Positions 9,815 to 20,430 of a stretch of 64,000 nucleotides of DNA are shown here, piece by piece (the first letter of the stretch is position 1; every line of letters begins with the position of its first letter). The DNA comes from Shinisaurus crocodilurus (taxonomy: Eukaryota; Chordata; Lepidosauria; Squamata; Shinisauridae). The translations under genes were made by a program, and so were the position numbers. The DNA lies in NCBI GenBank assembly GCA_021292165.1, contig CM037880.1:141238564-141302563 (forward strand), written 5' to 3'. Under the pieces are notes generated by a model. The model saw only the letters and a program-made list of their open reading frames with translations. It was not told where the DNA came from and ran no database searches.

Positions 9815-10812
9815 TTTATTATTTATTTATTATTTATATTTATTTATCGCCCATCTGGCCGGCAACCGGCCACCCTGGGCAATGTACATAGAATAAAAAC
9901 AATAAAATACATTTAAAACAATATAAAAATTTTAAAATTTTAACCCACCCCATATTCCCACCTGAACAACCAGGTTTTTAATGAGCAACGGAAGCTCAGC
10001 AGAGAGGGGACATGGCGGAGGTTACTCGGGAGAGAGTTTCACAGTATGGGGGCCGCCACAGAAAAGGCCCTCTTCCTCGTCCCCACCAGTCTAGCTGCTC
10101 TGGCTGAAGGGACAAGGAGAAGGCCATCCGTGGCAGATCTTGTTGAGCGGCCCAATTGGTGTTGCTGGAGACGCTCCTTGAGATAGACTGGACCAGAGCC
10201 GTATAGGTTTTAAAGGTCAAAACCAACACCTTGAATTCGGCTCGGCAAGCAACTGGTAGCCAGTGCAAATCCTTCAGCACTGGCGTGATGTGATCACGCC
10301 GGCGGCTGCCTTTAACCAGGCGAGCTGCTGCGTTCTGTACCAGCTGTAGCTTCCGAACCGTCTTCAAGGGTAACCCCACATAGAGCGCATTACAGTAGTC
10401 TAGGTGAGAGGAGACCAAGGCATGAACCACTGATGGGAGCAGGTGATTAGGAAGGTAGGGGCGCAGCTGCCGTATCAGATGGAGTTGATACAGCGCCGCC
10501 AGGCTCACAGCTGACACCTGAGCCTTCATGGACAGCTGGGAGTCTAGAATGACCCCCAAGCTGCGGACCTGGTCCTTCAGGGGTAAATGTACCCCATTCA
10601 GCACCAGGTCAACATCCCCTAACCTCCCCTTGTCCCCCACCAGAAGTACCTCGGTCTTGTCGGGATTCAGCTTCAGCATGTTCCTTCCCATTCAACGGCC
10701 AACCTTGGTGAGGACTTGAAACAGAGGTAGAGCTGCGTGTCATCCGCATACTGATGACACCGCACCCCAAACCTCCTGATGATAGCTCCCAGCAGCTTTA
10801 GGTAGAGAACAA
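9815..10812 (-). mobile_element. L2-type LINE, 5'-truncated within RT, with 3' tail
   Basis: On the minus strand this reads YADDTQLYL at about 10750, then NMLKLNPDKTEVLLVG, the long L2 C-terminal domain and a stop. A 3' UTR includes a GCCCATCTGGCCGG motif and an ATTT-rich tail at 9815-9850. The frame 10691-9996 is open for 231 codons, with a frameshift near the end. It abuts the copia integrase at 9810. Whether the copia element resumes beyond 10812 could not be shown. Confidence 0.8.
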
Positions 10813-11214
10813 CCGTCCCCCCCTACTGAATAATCCCATCAGTGCTGCAGATAAAATACTAATGAGCTTTGTCAAGAGTCTAATTGTATTCATGCTCATC
10901 CTGAGCCGCCGACAGCCTATATTTTGCTGCTGGCAGGGGGAAAATATCAAATTTTCCCCCAATGCAGAATTAATTATGGCAAACACACCCACCCACACAC
11001 CAATACTAGCAGAAAAATGTACTACAAGTTCTTCATGGGTCTCCCGGGAGTACGGCCACCATACTGTTATTTTATAGGATGTCTCAGCATGTTTTGCTTT
11101 CTCATTCACAGGGATGGATGAACCTGTCAATTCAGGATTCTGTTGGCTTCAAATTTTCAGTCTTGTTCTGTCCTGTTTCCACATCAGTTTGTGATTAATA
11201 TTTTTAAAGTCTGT

Positions 11215-11330
11215 ACAAAACTATATGCATTTTTGTGCATGTTTCTCCTAATATATGCATTTTTGTATGCAATAGTGGCATTTTTGTATGTTATTTTCAT
11301 GAATATATGCATTTTTGTACACATTTAGAG
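11215..11330. repeat. degenerate repeats of TATGCATTTTTGT
   Basis: Four spaced variants of ATATGCATTTTTGT(A/G) occur within about 100 bases, which looks like the subterminal repeat block of a DNA transposon or a decayed minisatellite. No ends found. Confidence 0.5.
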
Positions 11331-11684
11331 AGTTGCATTGCAAAATTCAGAGAAGTGTGAACACTGAAGGATAACTGCGTCTCAGTTCACATATTGGGTT
11401 GAGAGCTCCAAATTACGTAGGCTTGCATTAAAATGCAGACCAAACAAATTTCTGCTCCATTCCTAACCATTAGGTTGTCAGCCATCTCAACATCACATGA
11501 AAAGCACAGGCCGTGTTCTGATCCTGAACCACATTCAGCTTATGAGATCTACCCTGTAGTGTATGTACAAATAAGTGCTGGATCATCATGGTAACAGCCA
11601 CACTATGTTCAGCCCCTGGACAGTGGATTGAGCAGGCACACTGGTTGCTATGATGAGATGTATGTATTTCTATTTAAAGGGCCT

Positions 11685-11822
11685 GTCACTGACTCTCAGC
11701 CTAACCTACCTCACAGGGTTGTTGTGAGGATAAAATGGAGAGGAGAAGGAGGATTATGTAAGTCGCCTTGAGTTCCTTGCAGGAAAAACGGTGGGGTATA
11801 AATGTAATAAATAAATAAATAT
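11685..11822 (+). mobile_element. MIR-like SINE, 3' two-thirds
   Basis: Contains CACTGACTCTCAGCCTAACC, the GGGTTGTTGTGAGGATAAAA core and the GGTATAAATGTAATAAAT tail also seen in the full-length copy at 29.05 kb. The tRNA-related head is missing. Confidence 0.85.
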
Positions 11823-11825
11823 ATA

Positions 11826-11885
11826 AATCTATACATATAAATTAGCACATGCAAATATTATGCAGATCCATATATTCTTTTGTCC
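11826..11885. repeat. 'CATATGCAAAT' repeat family, copy 1
   Basis: AAATTAGCACATGCAAATAT followed by ...TTTTGTCC. The same arrangement recurs at 13.6 and 35.1 kb. Adjacent upstream DNA (11560-11680) also resembles 13490-13590, so the family is longer than this core. Confidence 0.5.
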
Positions 11886-11985
11886 TTTATTTTATTTATT
11901 TATTTATTTATTTATTATATTTATGAATCGCCCATCTGGCCAGACATCCAGCCACTCTGAGCAATTTACAATCCAAAAAAATACA
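11886..11985 (-). mobile_element. L2-type LINE 3' tail
   Basis: TTTATTTATT run followed by CGCCCATCTGGCCAG, matching the 3' end of the L2 copies at 9.8 and 62.9 kb. Confidence 0.75.
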
Positions 11986-12179
11986 AGAGGGGGGGGGGAT
12001 AATGCATTAACTTATTTAACTTTCTTTTGATAATGCATTTTCTTTATTGGGGGGGGGCAATGCATTAACTGGCCACGTTACAGATAATTATATGCATGCT
12101 TCCTTGGAAGTCCCACTCTGTTCAGTGCAATGCAGCACAAACTGTCTTAGGGGTAACCCCTTTTGAACTAAATCAGACT

Positions 12180-13330
12180 GATTTTTGAGTAGACACTTAT
12201 CAGAATAATGGCACTTATGAGAACACCTGAGGGAACAAGGGGATTCTGATAACTGCAAGTAGGCATGGATGGGCCCTTAGAAATATCTCTGTATCAAAAT
12301 GAAACCCCATCTGGAAATGAAATGATACCATTATAGATGTGTCAGTAGGAGATGTAAGATAAGTGGTTTGATAGTTTGTATATTTGTGGAATGTGTCCAA
12401 CCCAGTAACGCAGAAATGGGGTTGTTGTTTTTTGCAGCGGGGGTGGGGGGAGTGCTTGATGGCTCTTATGTAAAGGTGAGGGTGCACCCGAACATCTAAA
12501 ATGCTTTCAGACCAACCCTGGCAGACTTTTCTTAGCAGCTCTAAAGATTATCCAAATAATTGTAGCTGTGTCACAAATGCCAGACCATGTTATCTAGTGA
12601 AAAGGCTGATCTGTTTATATCCATTTGTATCCCACACTCTGCTAAACCCGTCTTTCTTCTGTGCTAATTTTGCTGGCAGTCCAGATATTGGATATTAGAA
12701 ATGAACAGAATTTCCCAGGGTAGAAAATTCAACAGGACATCACAAAATCATTTTGACCTTCTGCAAAGAATGTGCAACTAATGCCTCCTATCAATAAAGA
12801 ACTGCTAATGCATTGGAAAACTCGATGATGCTTCCTTGATGGCTGTGCAAATGAATTAGTGCCAGAGAAAGAGAATTCCCATTGTGCATTGAGCATCTTA
12901 TAATTTTGCTGTCAGTGGAACAGCTAAGATTACTGCCAGCAGTAGATTATGCATGGGGGATGGATAAAAATGAATAATAAAGTTGCTAAGGAAAGACAAG
13001 CTGTAGGTGCAGTCAAGACAGACAGGAATGGAAGAATAGACAATTGAGAGCTTGCTTTACTAATCAGGAGAACAGCCACTTATTTACTGATCAATGATAC
13101 AAACATGGCCCTGACAGAGACCAACATGATAAAGATAAAATGGTCACTCAGTTCAGTGCGTGTCACAAATTATTAAATTGAGATACTAGCGAAGCTGAAG
13201 ACAAAAGGAACACATTTTTAAAAAATGTAGCAACATGAACTACAAAATAAAGAATAAAATTGTACAGAAAATACCTAGTGTGGCTTAACATGTTGCTTTC
13301 CACTATTGTGTGGAGAGTTTGCACCCCATC
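12180..13330. other. no gene or recognisable repeat seen
   Basis: Apparently unique AT-rich sequence. Open frames are short and without family resemblance. Confidence 0.5.
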
Positions 13331-13448
13331 ACTAACAGCCACTAGATAGGGTGGCCATGTGTACTACTTCACAGAGGACAGTCTTCTATTTGAAGGGCTG
13401 TCCATTCCAAGTCTGGGTTAAAATTAAAGAGCCATACGAGGGAGAGCC

Positions 13449-13467
13449 GGGGGGGGGGGGGGGGGGG
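13449..13467. repeat. poly(G) run
   Basis: About 18 consecutive G residues, interrupting a segment related to the 11.6-kb repeat. Confidence 0.9.
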
Positions 13468-13489
13468 CTTGAAGTTTCCTATCAGCAGT

Positions 13490-13665
13490 CAGCAGCTGGA
13501 CAGCAGACTGAGCAGGCGCACATGTCACCTTGTCAAAGTCTTCCCCACTATGGTGAGATGTAGTATTTGTACTTCTATTTAAATTATGGGTTTCCCCCCT
13601 AAATTTGCAGCAAAATGTATAAATTGGCATATGCAAATCTGTGTCATCTTTTATCCTCTTTTTGG
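13490..13665. repeat. 'CATATGCAAAT' repeat family, copy 2
   Basis: Shares TGGACAGCAGACTGAGCAGG-type and GGTGAGATGTAGTATTT-type segments with 11610-11680, followed by AAATTGGCATATGCAAATCT. The octamer ATGCAAAT is kept in all three copies. Confidence 0.5.
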
Positions 13666-13849
13666 TTATGCAGTCTCTCTTTTTTTGGAGATGCGTAAGT
13701 GTCCACCCTGCACTAGAAACACCAGATGGAAGCAGGGCTCCTCTACCTCTCTGGGTTAGTAGGCACATGGCTGCCGTGGTGGGCATGGCTGGTCACAAAA
13801 CACTCATTTCCCAGAAGGCAAACCGGTGAGACTAAACAAAAAGTAACTT

Positions 13850-14380
13850 AGCCAAGAACCCAAGTACAAGGCAGAGGTGGGGTCTGAGCTCCAAAACACA
13901 AAAGAACTCTTTTGAACCCAAGTAAATTGGAGGGCAGCTCTTTGCTTTGCAGCATGGCAACTTCCCAGTTAAAAAAATAATGTAAGCAAATCTTGAGAAG
14001 TAAAATTAAAATCAGGAGGAGCAGGGAGCCTGCTGGGTGCCAAGAGAGGGGTCCACAGGTACATTGGCACCACACTGGAGACTCCAGTCTCCCAATAATG
14101 ATCCACATAGTAAGCTAGGCTGGATGTTTCAGCCATAACATGTAAGTATTTACTGTTGGGAAACCTTGATGGCCACAGTGTGAAGAGATAGTGGCTTCCA
14201 ACCTGAGCCTTCTTCTGGGTTCAGCCCTCCGTGGAAACAGATATGCAGAGGCAAGGAGTGTGCAACATGGACGCCTGGTCCATTGAGACCAGAGAGTTGA
14301 TAGCCCCAGTGGGAGGAACTGGGGTCCAAACTTTAGTCAAATTCTCAACAAACTAAGACGTAAAAATACAGTTCTAAACT
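13850..14380. other. no gene or recognisable repeat seen
   Basis: Short open frames only; no protein family, splice context or terminal repeats could be assigned. Confidence 0.45.
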
Positions 14381-14384
14381 ATGA

Positions 14385-14477
14385 GAATAAAATGGAGAGG
14401 AGGAGGATTATGTAAGCTGCCTGGAGTTCCTTTCAGGATAAAAGGCGGGGTATAAATATAATAAATAAATAAATAAT
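14385..14477 (+). mobile_element. MIR-like SINE 3' fragment
   Basis: AATAAAATGGAGAGGAGGAG, then GGCGGGGTATAAATATAATA and an (AAAT)n tail: the last third of the SINE described at 29.05 kb. Confidence 0.85.
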
Positions 14478-14645
14478 GTTAGGAGACCCAGCCCTTTACA
14501 CAACATATGTCTTGTGGTTAACTTTCTGTTTTGACAGATAGCTGTGGCCCTGTCCTAGGGGTAGAGGGTTTGTTACAGGAAACTCCTGAGTAGCTCAGAC
14601 ACTTGCGCCTGTAGCTTCTGACTAGCAGAACTGTTTGCATAGTCT

Positions 14646-14775
14646 AGCCTTCCTCAATCTGGTGCCCTCCAGAATGCTACAACTCCCAGAATTTCTGACC
14701 ATTGCCCATGCTGGCTGGGGCAGATGGGAGTTGAAGTCCAAAATATCTGGAGGACACCAGATGGGGGAAGGCTGA
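14646..14775. mobile_element. hAT-like foldback MITE with 8-bp duplication
   Basis: CATAGTCT flanks both sides (14638-14645 and 14776-14783). The ends AGCCTTCCTCAATCTGGTG and CACCAGATGGGGGAAGGCT are inverted repeats. The centre is the TACAACTCCCA...TGGGAGTTG palindrome common in this window. An 8-bp duplication fits hAT transposition. Confidence 0.75.
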
Positions 14776-15289
14776 CATAGTCTTTGTGACATGGTGCTAA
14801 GTAAAATTTCAGTTTGGAAACTCAGATGTTCAGACTTGATGTTTTACTGAAAGCGACTTATGTAGAATCTTTCATTGGGGCCCAGTTTGTGCTAGCCCCT
14901 TAGCTTTCAGTTATGTATGTACATTTACACAATAATGGCAAAAAAATATGCTAATCCACATCGTACACTCACTATGCAGAGGCCATTTCAAGGGGCCTCC
15001 ATATAGAAAGCAAAATGTGTGGACCTAACAAGTCTGCTCAGCTCAGGTTGTTCCTTGGGGAAATACTGGTCCCAAGTTCTCATATTCACATACCCTGTTG
15101 TAGCCGTGGTGAAACTACTAAACAAGTTGAAAAATATAGTATTTGATCTACCCAGCTATCTGCTGGATCATCCGCTGAGTAGTTAGATGTTGCACCTAGC
15201 AGGATCAGGTCAAGAAGAGAATAATCAGTGAGATAAATTCTGCAGGATAAGGCAAAACACTATGCTAAATATTACATTGGCCTTGGGAA

Positions 15290-15405
15290 GCACGACCCCG
15301 GCTGAAGTACCCACTAACCTATGCCCCTTTACCTGGGAGTAAGCCCCACTGAACACAATGGGGCTTTTTTCTGTGTAGATATAGATAGGATTGCGCTGTT
15401 AGTAG
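15290..15405. repeat. short element with GGGAGTAAGCCCCACTGAA / TAGGATTGCG motif
   Basis: An inner palindrome (AGCCCCACTGAACACAATGG with its GGGGCTT partner) sits between an ACCTATGCCCC start and a TAGGATTGCGCTG end. Related pieces occur at 32.9-33.1, 36.4, 48.45 and 48.6 kb, so this is a dispersed foldback family. Confidence 0.55.
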
Positions 15406-15609
15406 CAGGGCCACTAACAATGTTGGTAATTACAAGCATTGTAATTCATTGCAATGCTTGTAATATATATTGTGGGTCCTGATGCTATGATCTATTCTAT
15501 TAAAAAGGTTTTGAGGAGAAAGTAGGGTAGAACATATGATTTGCAGGCTCAACACCCCAGTCCCCACTGGTGGCAGGGCTGGGAAATTCTTCTGCCTCAG
15601 CCCTTGGGC

Positions 15610-15730
15610 CAGGGATCGGAACCTTGTATGCTCCAGATGTTTTGGACTACAACTCCCACCAGCCCCAGCCATCATGGGCAATGGTCAGGGATTATGGGAG
15701 TTGTAGTCCAGCACCTCTGGAAGGCACTGG
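15610..15730. mobile_element. hAT-like foldback MITE
   Basis: CCAGGGATCGGAACCTTG start, GGACTACAACTCCCACCAGC centre-left and GGGAGTTGTAGTCCAG centre-right, ending at GGAAGGCACTGG. Inverted arms around a CATGGGCAATGG core. Confidence 0.6.
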
Positions 15731-15790
15731 CTTGTCTGCTCCTGCCTTGGGGAGCTGCTGCCCATCAAAGTAGAAAGTAATGGGCTAGAT

Positions 15791-15901
15791 CAGGGGTGGG
15801 CAACTTGTGGCCCTTCAGGTGCTTTGGCTTACAACTCCCAACCTCCCTCACCATTGGCTATGCTGGCTAGGATGGATGGGAGTTATAGTTGCCCTCCCCT
15901 G
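15791..15901. mobile_element. hAT-like foldback MITE with CAGGGGTGGGCAAC ends
   Basis: CAGGGGTGGGCAACTTG faces GTTGCCCTCCCCTG. Flanks GGCTAGAT and GGCTATAT suggest an 8-bp duplication with one change. Same family as 32410-32685. Confidence 0.65.
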
Positions 15902-15923
15902 GCTATATGGACTAATGATGTAT

Positions 15924-16356
15924 GGTGCAGTCCTATTGGTTGCGCCCTCCTGCTCGGAAGCCTCCAAACCCAGAGGCTTCTAAGATCCCTATGTCCTGCC
16001 GGGGCGAAGCCAGCAGGGCAGGAGGAGCAGCGGAGGTGATCTTTACCTCCCTGTCTTTTGTTCTTTGCTTTTTCACTAGGCAGACTTTTCATTGCATCTA
16101 GCAAGGGCACTTCAGAGTGGGAGGGAAGGAGGCTTGAGGAGGCTCGGGATAAATAATATCCCAGCCTCTCCAGTCTCTTCCTGCCTACTGGAACACCCCT
16201 TTTCTCTCCGTGCTGCTTGCGAGAGCATGAGGAAGGGGTTTGATCTCCGACTCCTCCTTCCAAGGTAGGAGTGCTGTCTCCAACCTTGGAGAGGGGAATC
16301 TGACCTATCCTATGATCCCTGGGATTCTCACCCAGGGACCATAGGATTGCTCTCTT
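15924..16356. mobile_element. non-autonomous 'CAATCCTATGG' element, copy 2 (complete)
   Basis: Runs from GGTGCAGTCCTATTGGTTG to CCATAGGATTGCTCTCTT. It is the reverse complement of the arrangement at 26.49-27.70 kb, including the TCTCCAGTCTCTTCC / GGAACACCCC block. About 430 bp, non-coding, no clear target duplication. Confidence 0.6.
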
Positions 16357-16359
16357 AAG

Positions 16360-17040
16360 GAAGCTGTGTATGTTCACAGGATCATTCAACAACCAAATCA
16401 ATATGTGGTGTAATAATTCCTAACCAAATTCAGTAGAAAAAGCATAGGATTATGCCTGAAGTGAAAACTAATCCCCATAAACGTCCTTGTGTACGGTTGC
16501 TGGCCTCTCTAATAAAGGTTACGGGAAACTGAATATGGATGCATATGACATAATAATAGAGTAGTAGGTGAACTGATATTTCTTCTGAATAGACTTTTAT
16601 TTCAATGATGTTAATGAGGCTACTCTTTGTAGGCAGCTGCTCTTTGTAGGCAGAGCTAAGAAAAGATTAATAAAGTATTCTGTGCCTAAGATTCATCCTT
16701 CAGAACATTTAACCAAGGCTGATCACATTTTCATGCAATGCATTAGAAGAAGAATAAAAATATTAACTACCATCAAGGTTTTATAAAGGCTGTTACATAC
16801 ATCAGCCTCATCCACACATGGATTTTGTGTTATTTCCTACACAGAAGTGCTTTCATTGCATGTACTTGGTGGGGGAAGCGTAAAGTGTGAAGAAGATCTT
16901 AAACAATGGGTTGAATATATTCAAACAAGGCCTATGTCAAGCTGATTACAAAAGGATTAGACTTGATGGAGAGATCAAGTTACATAAATATAAAACAAAT
17001 ATTTCCATAAGATACAGAAATAAATTCCAGAAAATGTATT
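16360..17040. other. no gene or recognisable repeat seen
   Basis: AT-rich, apparently unique DNA before the SINE tail at 17.04 kb. Confidence 0.45.
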
Positions 17041-17231
17041 TTTATTTATTTATTTATTTATTTATTTATTATATTTATACCCCGCCTTTTTTCCTGCAAG
17101 GAACCCAAGACGTCTTACATAATCCTCCTCCTCCTCCTCCTCCTCCTCCTCTCCATTTCATCCTCACAACAACCCTGTGAGGTAGGTTAGGCTGAGAGTC
17201 AGTGACTGGCCCAAAATCACCCAGTGAGTTT
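17041..17231 (-). mobile_element. MIR-like SINE, 3' part, split by the ERV
   Basis: In minus orientation: (AAAT)n tail, TATAATATAAATACC-type box, CTCCT array (17127-17150), the CAACAACCCTGTGAGG core and GGGTGATTTTGGGCCAGTC. The SINE stops at CCAGTGAGTTT and resumes at 22438 with GTTTCATGGCTGAGCAGG, showing that the ERV landed inside it. Confidence 0.9.
17228..17231. repeat. 4-bp target-site duplication of the ERV (left)
   Basis: GTTT here and GTTT at 22438-22441 flank the provirus. Removing one copy restores a continuous SINE. Confidence 0.9.
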
Positions 17232-17617
17232 TGTTATAAATAAGGTCCTTATCTGTCTAAAAGGCTACATCCTGGGCAGAAATCGCAAGATGGTGCCCAG
17301 AGGAAGTCTCCTGGAAAGTCCCTAGCAGACCAAAATTAGTCAGCTTGCCTCGCAACAGGCAGATAAGCCAATCAAGATAAGTGCACGTACACATTCTATA
17401 AGTATGCACGCGCAGCATCCTGTATTGAAAACTTGTTTGTATCACAGTATAAAAGTGATTGCTCTACTCTTAGGCGGGGCTGTCTCTTCTTGCATGGAGA
17501 GGCAGACCAGCGCTGCAATAAAGTTTTGAAGACCCACCTGGTTGTCTTGCTAATTCTCATTGGGGTCCACGTCCGGTTGGACAAGCCTAGAGCTATAACT
17601 AAATAGTGCTCACAACA
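17232..17617 (+). mobile_element. ERV 5' LTR (386 bp)
   Basis: Begins TGTTATAAATAAGG and ends GCTCACAACA. It holds a TATA box (AGTATAAAAGTG, about 17445) and an AATAAAG polyadenylation signal (about 17517). It differs from the 3' LTR (22052-22437) at 5 of 386 positions by eye. TG...CA ends and a 4-bp target duplication suit a gammaretrovirus-like class I ERV. Confidence 0.93.
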
Positions 17618-18017
17618 TTTGGCGAGCCAAGAGCCAGGAGTTCGTCCGATCGGGCCGGCCCCTCGGGGGGAACAGACCGTGTTCCTCAACGCTGGCAAAG
17701 AGGCTTAACAGCCACAGAAACCGCTCTCCTGATCCCCTTGGGTCCGGACACTGATCATCAAAGGACGGGCTCCTCGCCCAGCAAGACAAGGTAAGTCACA
17801 TAGACATCCATTTGGGGCCCCTCGGGAGACCTAGGTCGTCCCTATTTAGAAAATCCCGGGTACAATAGGTTGACAAAGGAGTCTTCCGTCTGTAGAGTTG
17901 TTGCAACAACAATAAAGGTGTCTTGACAAAGGGGTCTAGACAAGAGGTCTTGACATAGGAGTCTTGACCAAAATTCTCCACAAGGGCGTTCCAAAGGGGA
18001 ACAAGCCGGATAAATAA
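17618..18017 (+). mobile_element. ERV leader with primer-binding site
   Basis: TT after the LTR is followed by TGGCGAGCCAAGAGCCAG, in the position of a tRNA primer-binding site. The tRNA was not identified. A candidate splice donor AAGGTAAG lies at about 17786. The leader runs to the first gag-like start. Confidence 0.7.
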
Positions 18018-18625
18018 ATGGGGGGAAGTTCTAGTATCCCCCGGGGATCCCCATTGGATGTCATGTGTAAAGAGTGGGATGCAGGACATTTAACTGGAAC
18101 AGGAGGCCTGTTTAAAAGTCAACTCATAAAACTTGCACATGTAAATGGCCAGTTCTCTCCTCAACTTGGCCAGAGGCAGGTTCCTTTGATCCGGACGTCC
18201 TAAGGGACCTCCGATTCGTCCTACAGGACAAGAGGCCGGGTCAAATGGACTATTGGTTCCTCTGGGCCGAAGTGGCAGAGAAGAGGTCACGGCGCCTAGA
18301 AAAGGCCCTCAAAGTCCTAGGTAAAATGGGCCAACAAATAGTAAACTGGTCTAAAGTCAAGAATGTGTTCCAAATATGTCTCAGTTGCAAAAAGCGCTTC
18401 AGATGTGGGGATGAATTGACCCTGAGGCTGAAAGAAAACAAGTCTTTGGTAGTTAGCATTTTTATAGATCAGGCTGCACCAAACATGAAAAAGTACTTCA
18501 CAAAACACCAGCCCGGTTGGCAGGGCAATGCAATTGCCCACATTCTAACTGTGGTTAGACACGTCTACCAGGGTAGAGAAGAAAAGGCGACAGAAAAAAG
18601 AGAGGAAGAAAGAAAAAGAGGCTGA
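18018..18625 (+). pseudogene. gammaretrovirus-like gag remnant
   Basis: A first frame (18018-18203) starts MGGSSS, a glycine-2 context typical of myristoylated matrix proteins. It breaks off, and a second frame (18245-18625) carries the rest. That frame begins near matrix-like residues and ends with a capsid C-terminal segment followed by an Arg/Glu/Lys-rich charged tail, as in gammaretroviral capsids. The frames are not contiguous and no nucleocapsid zinc knuckle is seen, so the gene is disabled. Calls are by resemblance only. Confidence 0.65.
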
Positions 18626-18974
18626 AGCGACCATGCTTGTGGCAGCACTCTCTCAAGCACAATAGGGAGAAAAAGGAAGGGTCCGGGGAGGCGGCCCAAG
18701 AGGGCGCAGCAGAGGAAATGGTGGGTGGAGAAGAAGAAGAGAGGCAGCCACGGCCAAAAGGGAGGCGGCGCGAATGCCGCCCCCGGGCCGTGGGGAGGAG
18801 CGGGACAGGACAGTTCCTGCCCCGCCCCTCCACTACAAGGCCAACCCAGAGAGCACAGGCGCTCACCATGGCCTCCAACAACAACAAAAAACAAACCCAA
18901 AAAACCCCCCCAGGGCACTGTGCCCCTGTGCTGAGGACACTGGTAAAAACCAGGGACAGTGGCTGCAAGGAGCC
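18626..18974 (+). mobile_element. ERV internal region, no readable gene
   Basis: Purine-rich DNA following the gag charged tail. It occupies the place of nucleocapsid and the gag-pol junction but codes for nothing recognisable. Confidence 0.55.
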
Positions 18975-18982
18975 GCTCTAGA

Positions 18983-19531
18983 CAGGACCGGTGCAGGGCA
19001 GTTTGGCGCCCTAGGCTAAAGCAGCCCTGCTCTGCAACCTCCCCCCGCCGCCGCCGCCGCCGCCGCCACCGGACCCCCCCCCCGCACGCTGCCGCTGCCG
19101 CCGCCGCCCCCCCACCTACCTTCCCAGTCCGACGCCTCCTCCGAAAAGGGACCCCCGCGCTCTGTGGAAACAGCACGGAGAAGGTAGGTGTTGGGGGGGG
19201 AGGCGGCGCAGAGGAGAGCTGAAGCGAAGCGAGGTGGGGGGGAGGTGGCGCGGGGGGGAGGCGGCGCAGAGGCGAGGCGAGGTGGGGGGGAGGCGGCGCA
19301 GGGGGGGAGGCGGCGCAGAGGCGAAGCGAGGCGAGGTGGGAGGCGGCGTGGAGGCGAGGCAAGGTAGGGGGGAGGCGCCCAGGCTCGGCCCCACCACTAC
19401 TCCGGGTGCACTTACCTGGCTTTCTCGGAGAGGAGGGCGCCGGCAGCGAAGAGGAGCGCAGCGTTCTGCGCCCTCTTCCGCTACGCGCCCTAGGCAACCG
19501 CCTAGTTGGCCTAGCGGTAGCGCCGGCCCTG
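18983..19531. mobile_element. GC-rich hAT non-autonomous element inside the ERV (549 bp)
   Basis: GCTCTAGA flanks it on both sides (18975-18982 and 19532-19539), an exact 8-bp duplication. Termini are CAGGACCGG and CCGGCCCTG, short inverted repeats with the CAGG start common in hAT elements. The interior is extremely GC-rich with GCC/CCG runs and GGAGGCGGCGCAG-type repeats; the long open frames there come from base composition. It must be younger than the ERV. Confidence 0.88.
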
Positions 19532-19539
19532 GCTCTAGA

Positions 19540-19855
19540 CAGTAAATGACGGTGTACCAGAAAAAAAGAAAGCCAGGGCCCCAATCCCATCCCCACACCA
19601 AAGCCAAATTAAAAATTAGCCCTCGAAAAACCATTCTTGACTCTAGACATAAATGGATCCAAATTACAATGTCTCATTGAAACTGGCGCCAGCAGAAAAA
19701 GTTTAGTAAATAATATTACACTCCCGAATTCCGGACGCGGAGTTCCAGTAATGAAAGTCAAAAGCCTAATAAACACAGTTCCAAAAAGCCTTCCAGTCCC
19801 AGTCCGCCTGGGCAACACCTGTCAAAAATACAAGTAGCTCCTAGTAGTTGTCGAC
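19540..19855 (+). pseudogene. ERV protease (retropepsin) remnant
   Basis: The frame from about 19637 contains LIETGAS where retropepsins carry the catalytic DTGA/DTGS triad. The Asp is replaced by Glu, so catalysis is not expected. Flanking residues keep the strand pattern on both sides of the active-site loop. It ends at a stop (about 19835). The reverse transcriptase and RNase H that should follow are missing. Confidence 0.7.
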
Positions 19856-20430
19856 CAGCTCTCAGGCTGGTCTGAATGCTTCCTCTGCAAGAGCGCCACA
19901 GCAGCCAAAGCTGGAAAGCACTTGCTAAAAGACATTGACTCTGACCGCAGCTCTCACTTTGCCAACCAAGTCATCAAGCATATTTCCCTATGCCTCGGGA
20001 CTGACTAGAGACTCCACACCCCATACCACCCACAGTCTTCAGGCCAAGTGGAACGTATGAACGCCACCATCAAAACAAAACTTGTAAAATTGTGCCAAGA
20101 AACTCGGCTAAAGTGGCCCCAAGCCTTGCCACTCGCCTTGTTTTCCATCCGCACATCTCCCCAAGGACAAACTGGACTTTCGCCTTATGAAGTCCTCTTT
20201 GGGCGTCCTCCTCCAGTTAGCAGGGTGTCTGGCTCGCCGCACACCTCCCTGCTGGGGGGGGATGAGTTAACCTCTTTTATCATTAAGTTACAGAGAGTCA
20301 GTTCGAATCGAACTTCTCCACAGGTACGTGTGTGACTACCAACCGCTCCCACCCGACGTGCCAGCCCACTCCATTGTCCCAGGTGACCAAGTCTGAGTAA
20401 AAAAAACTTCGCCCCACCAGCCACACTACA
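19856..20430 (+). pseudogene. ERV integrase remnant
   Basis: The core retains the first acid in a VVVDQLSGW segment, the second in a DSDRSSHF segment, and the third, Glu, in a GQVERMN segment preceded by YHPQSSG (frame 20048-20335). The distance between the first two acids looks shortened, and a stop interrupts the frame before the third. The C-terminal LSPYEVLFGRPPP segment is typical of gammaretroviral integrases. Non-functional. Confidence 0.8.

Noticed and set aside
18565..19596. 343-codon Pro/Ala/Ser-rich open frame on the minus strand
   Set aside because: It lies across the GC-rich hAT element and ERV DNA; it is low-complexity and explained by base composition and GCC/GGC repeats.
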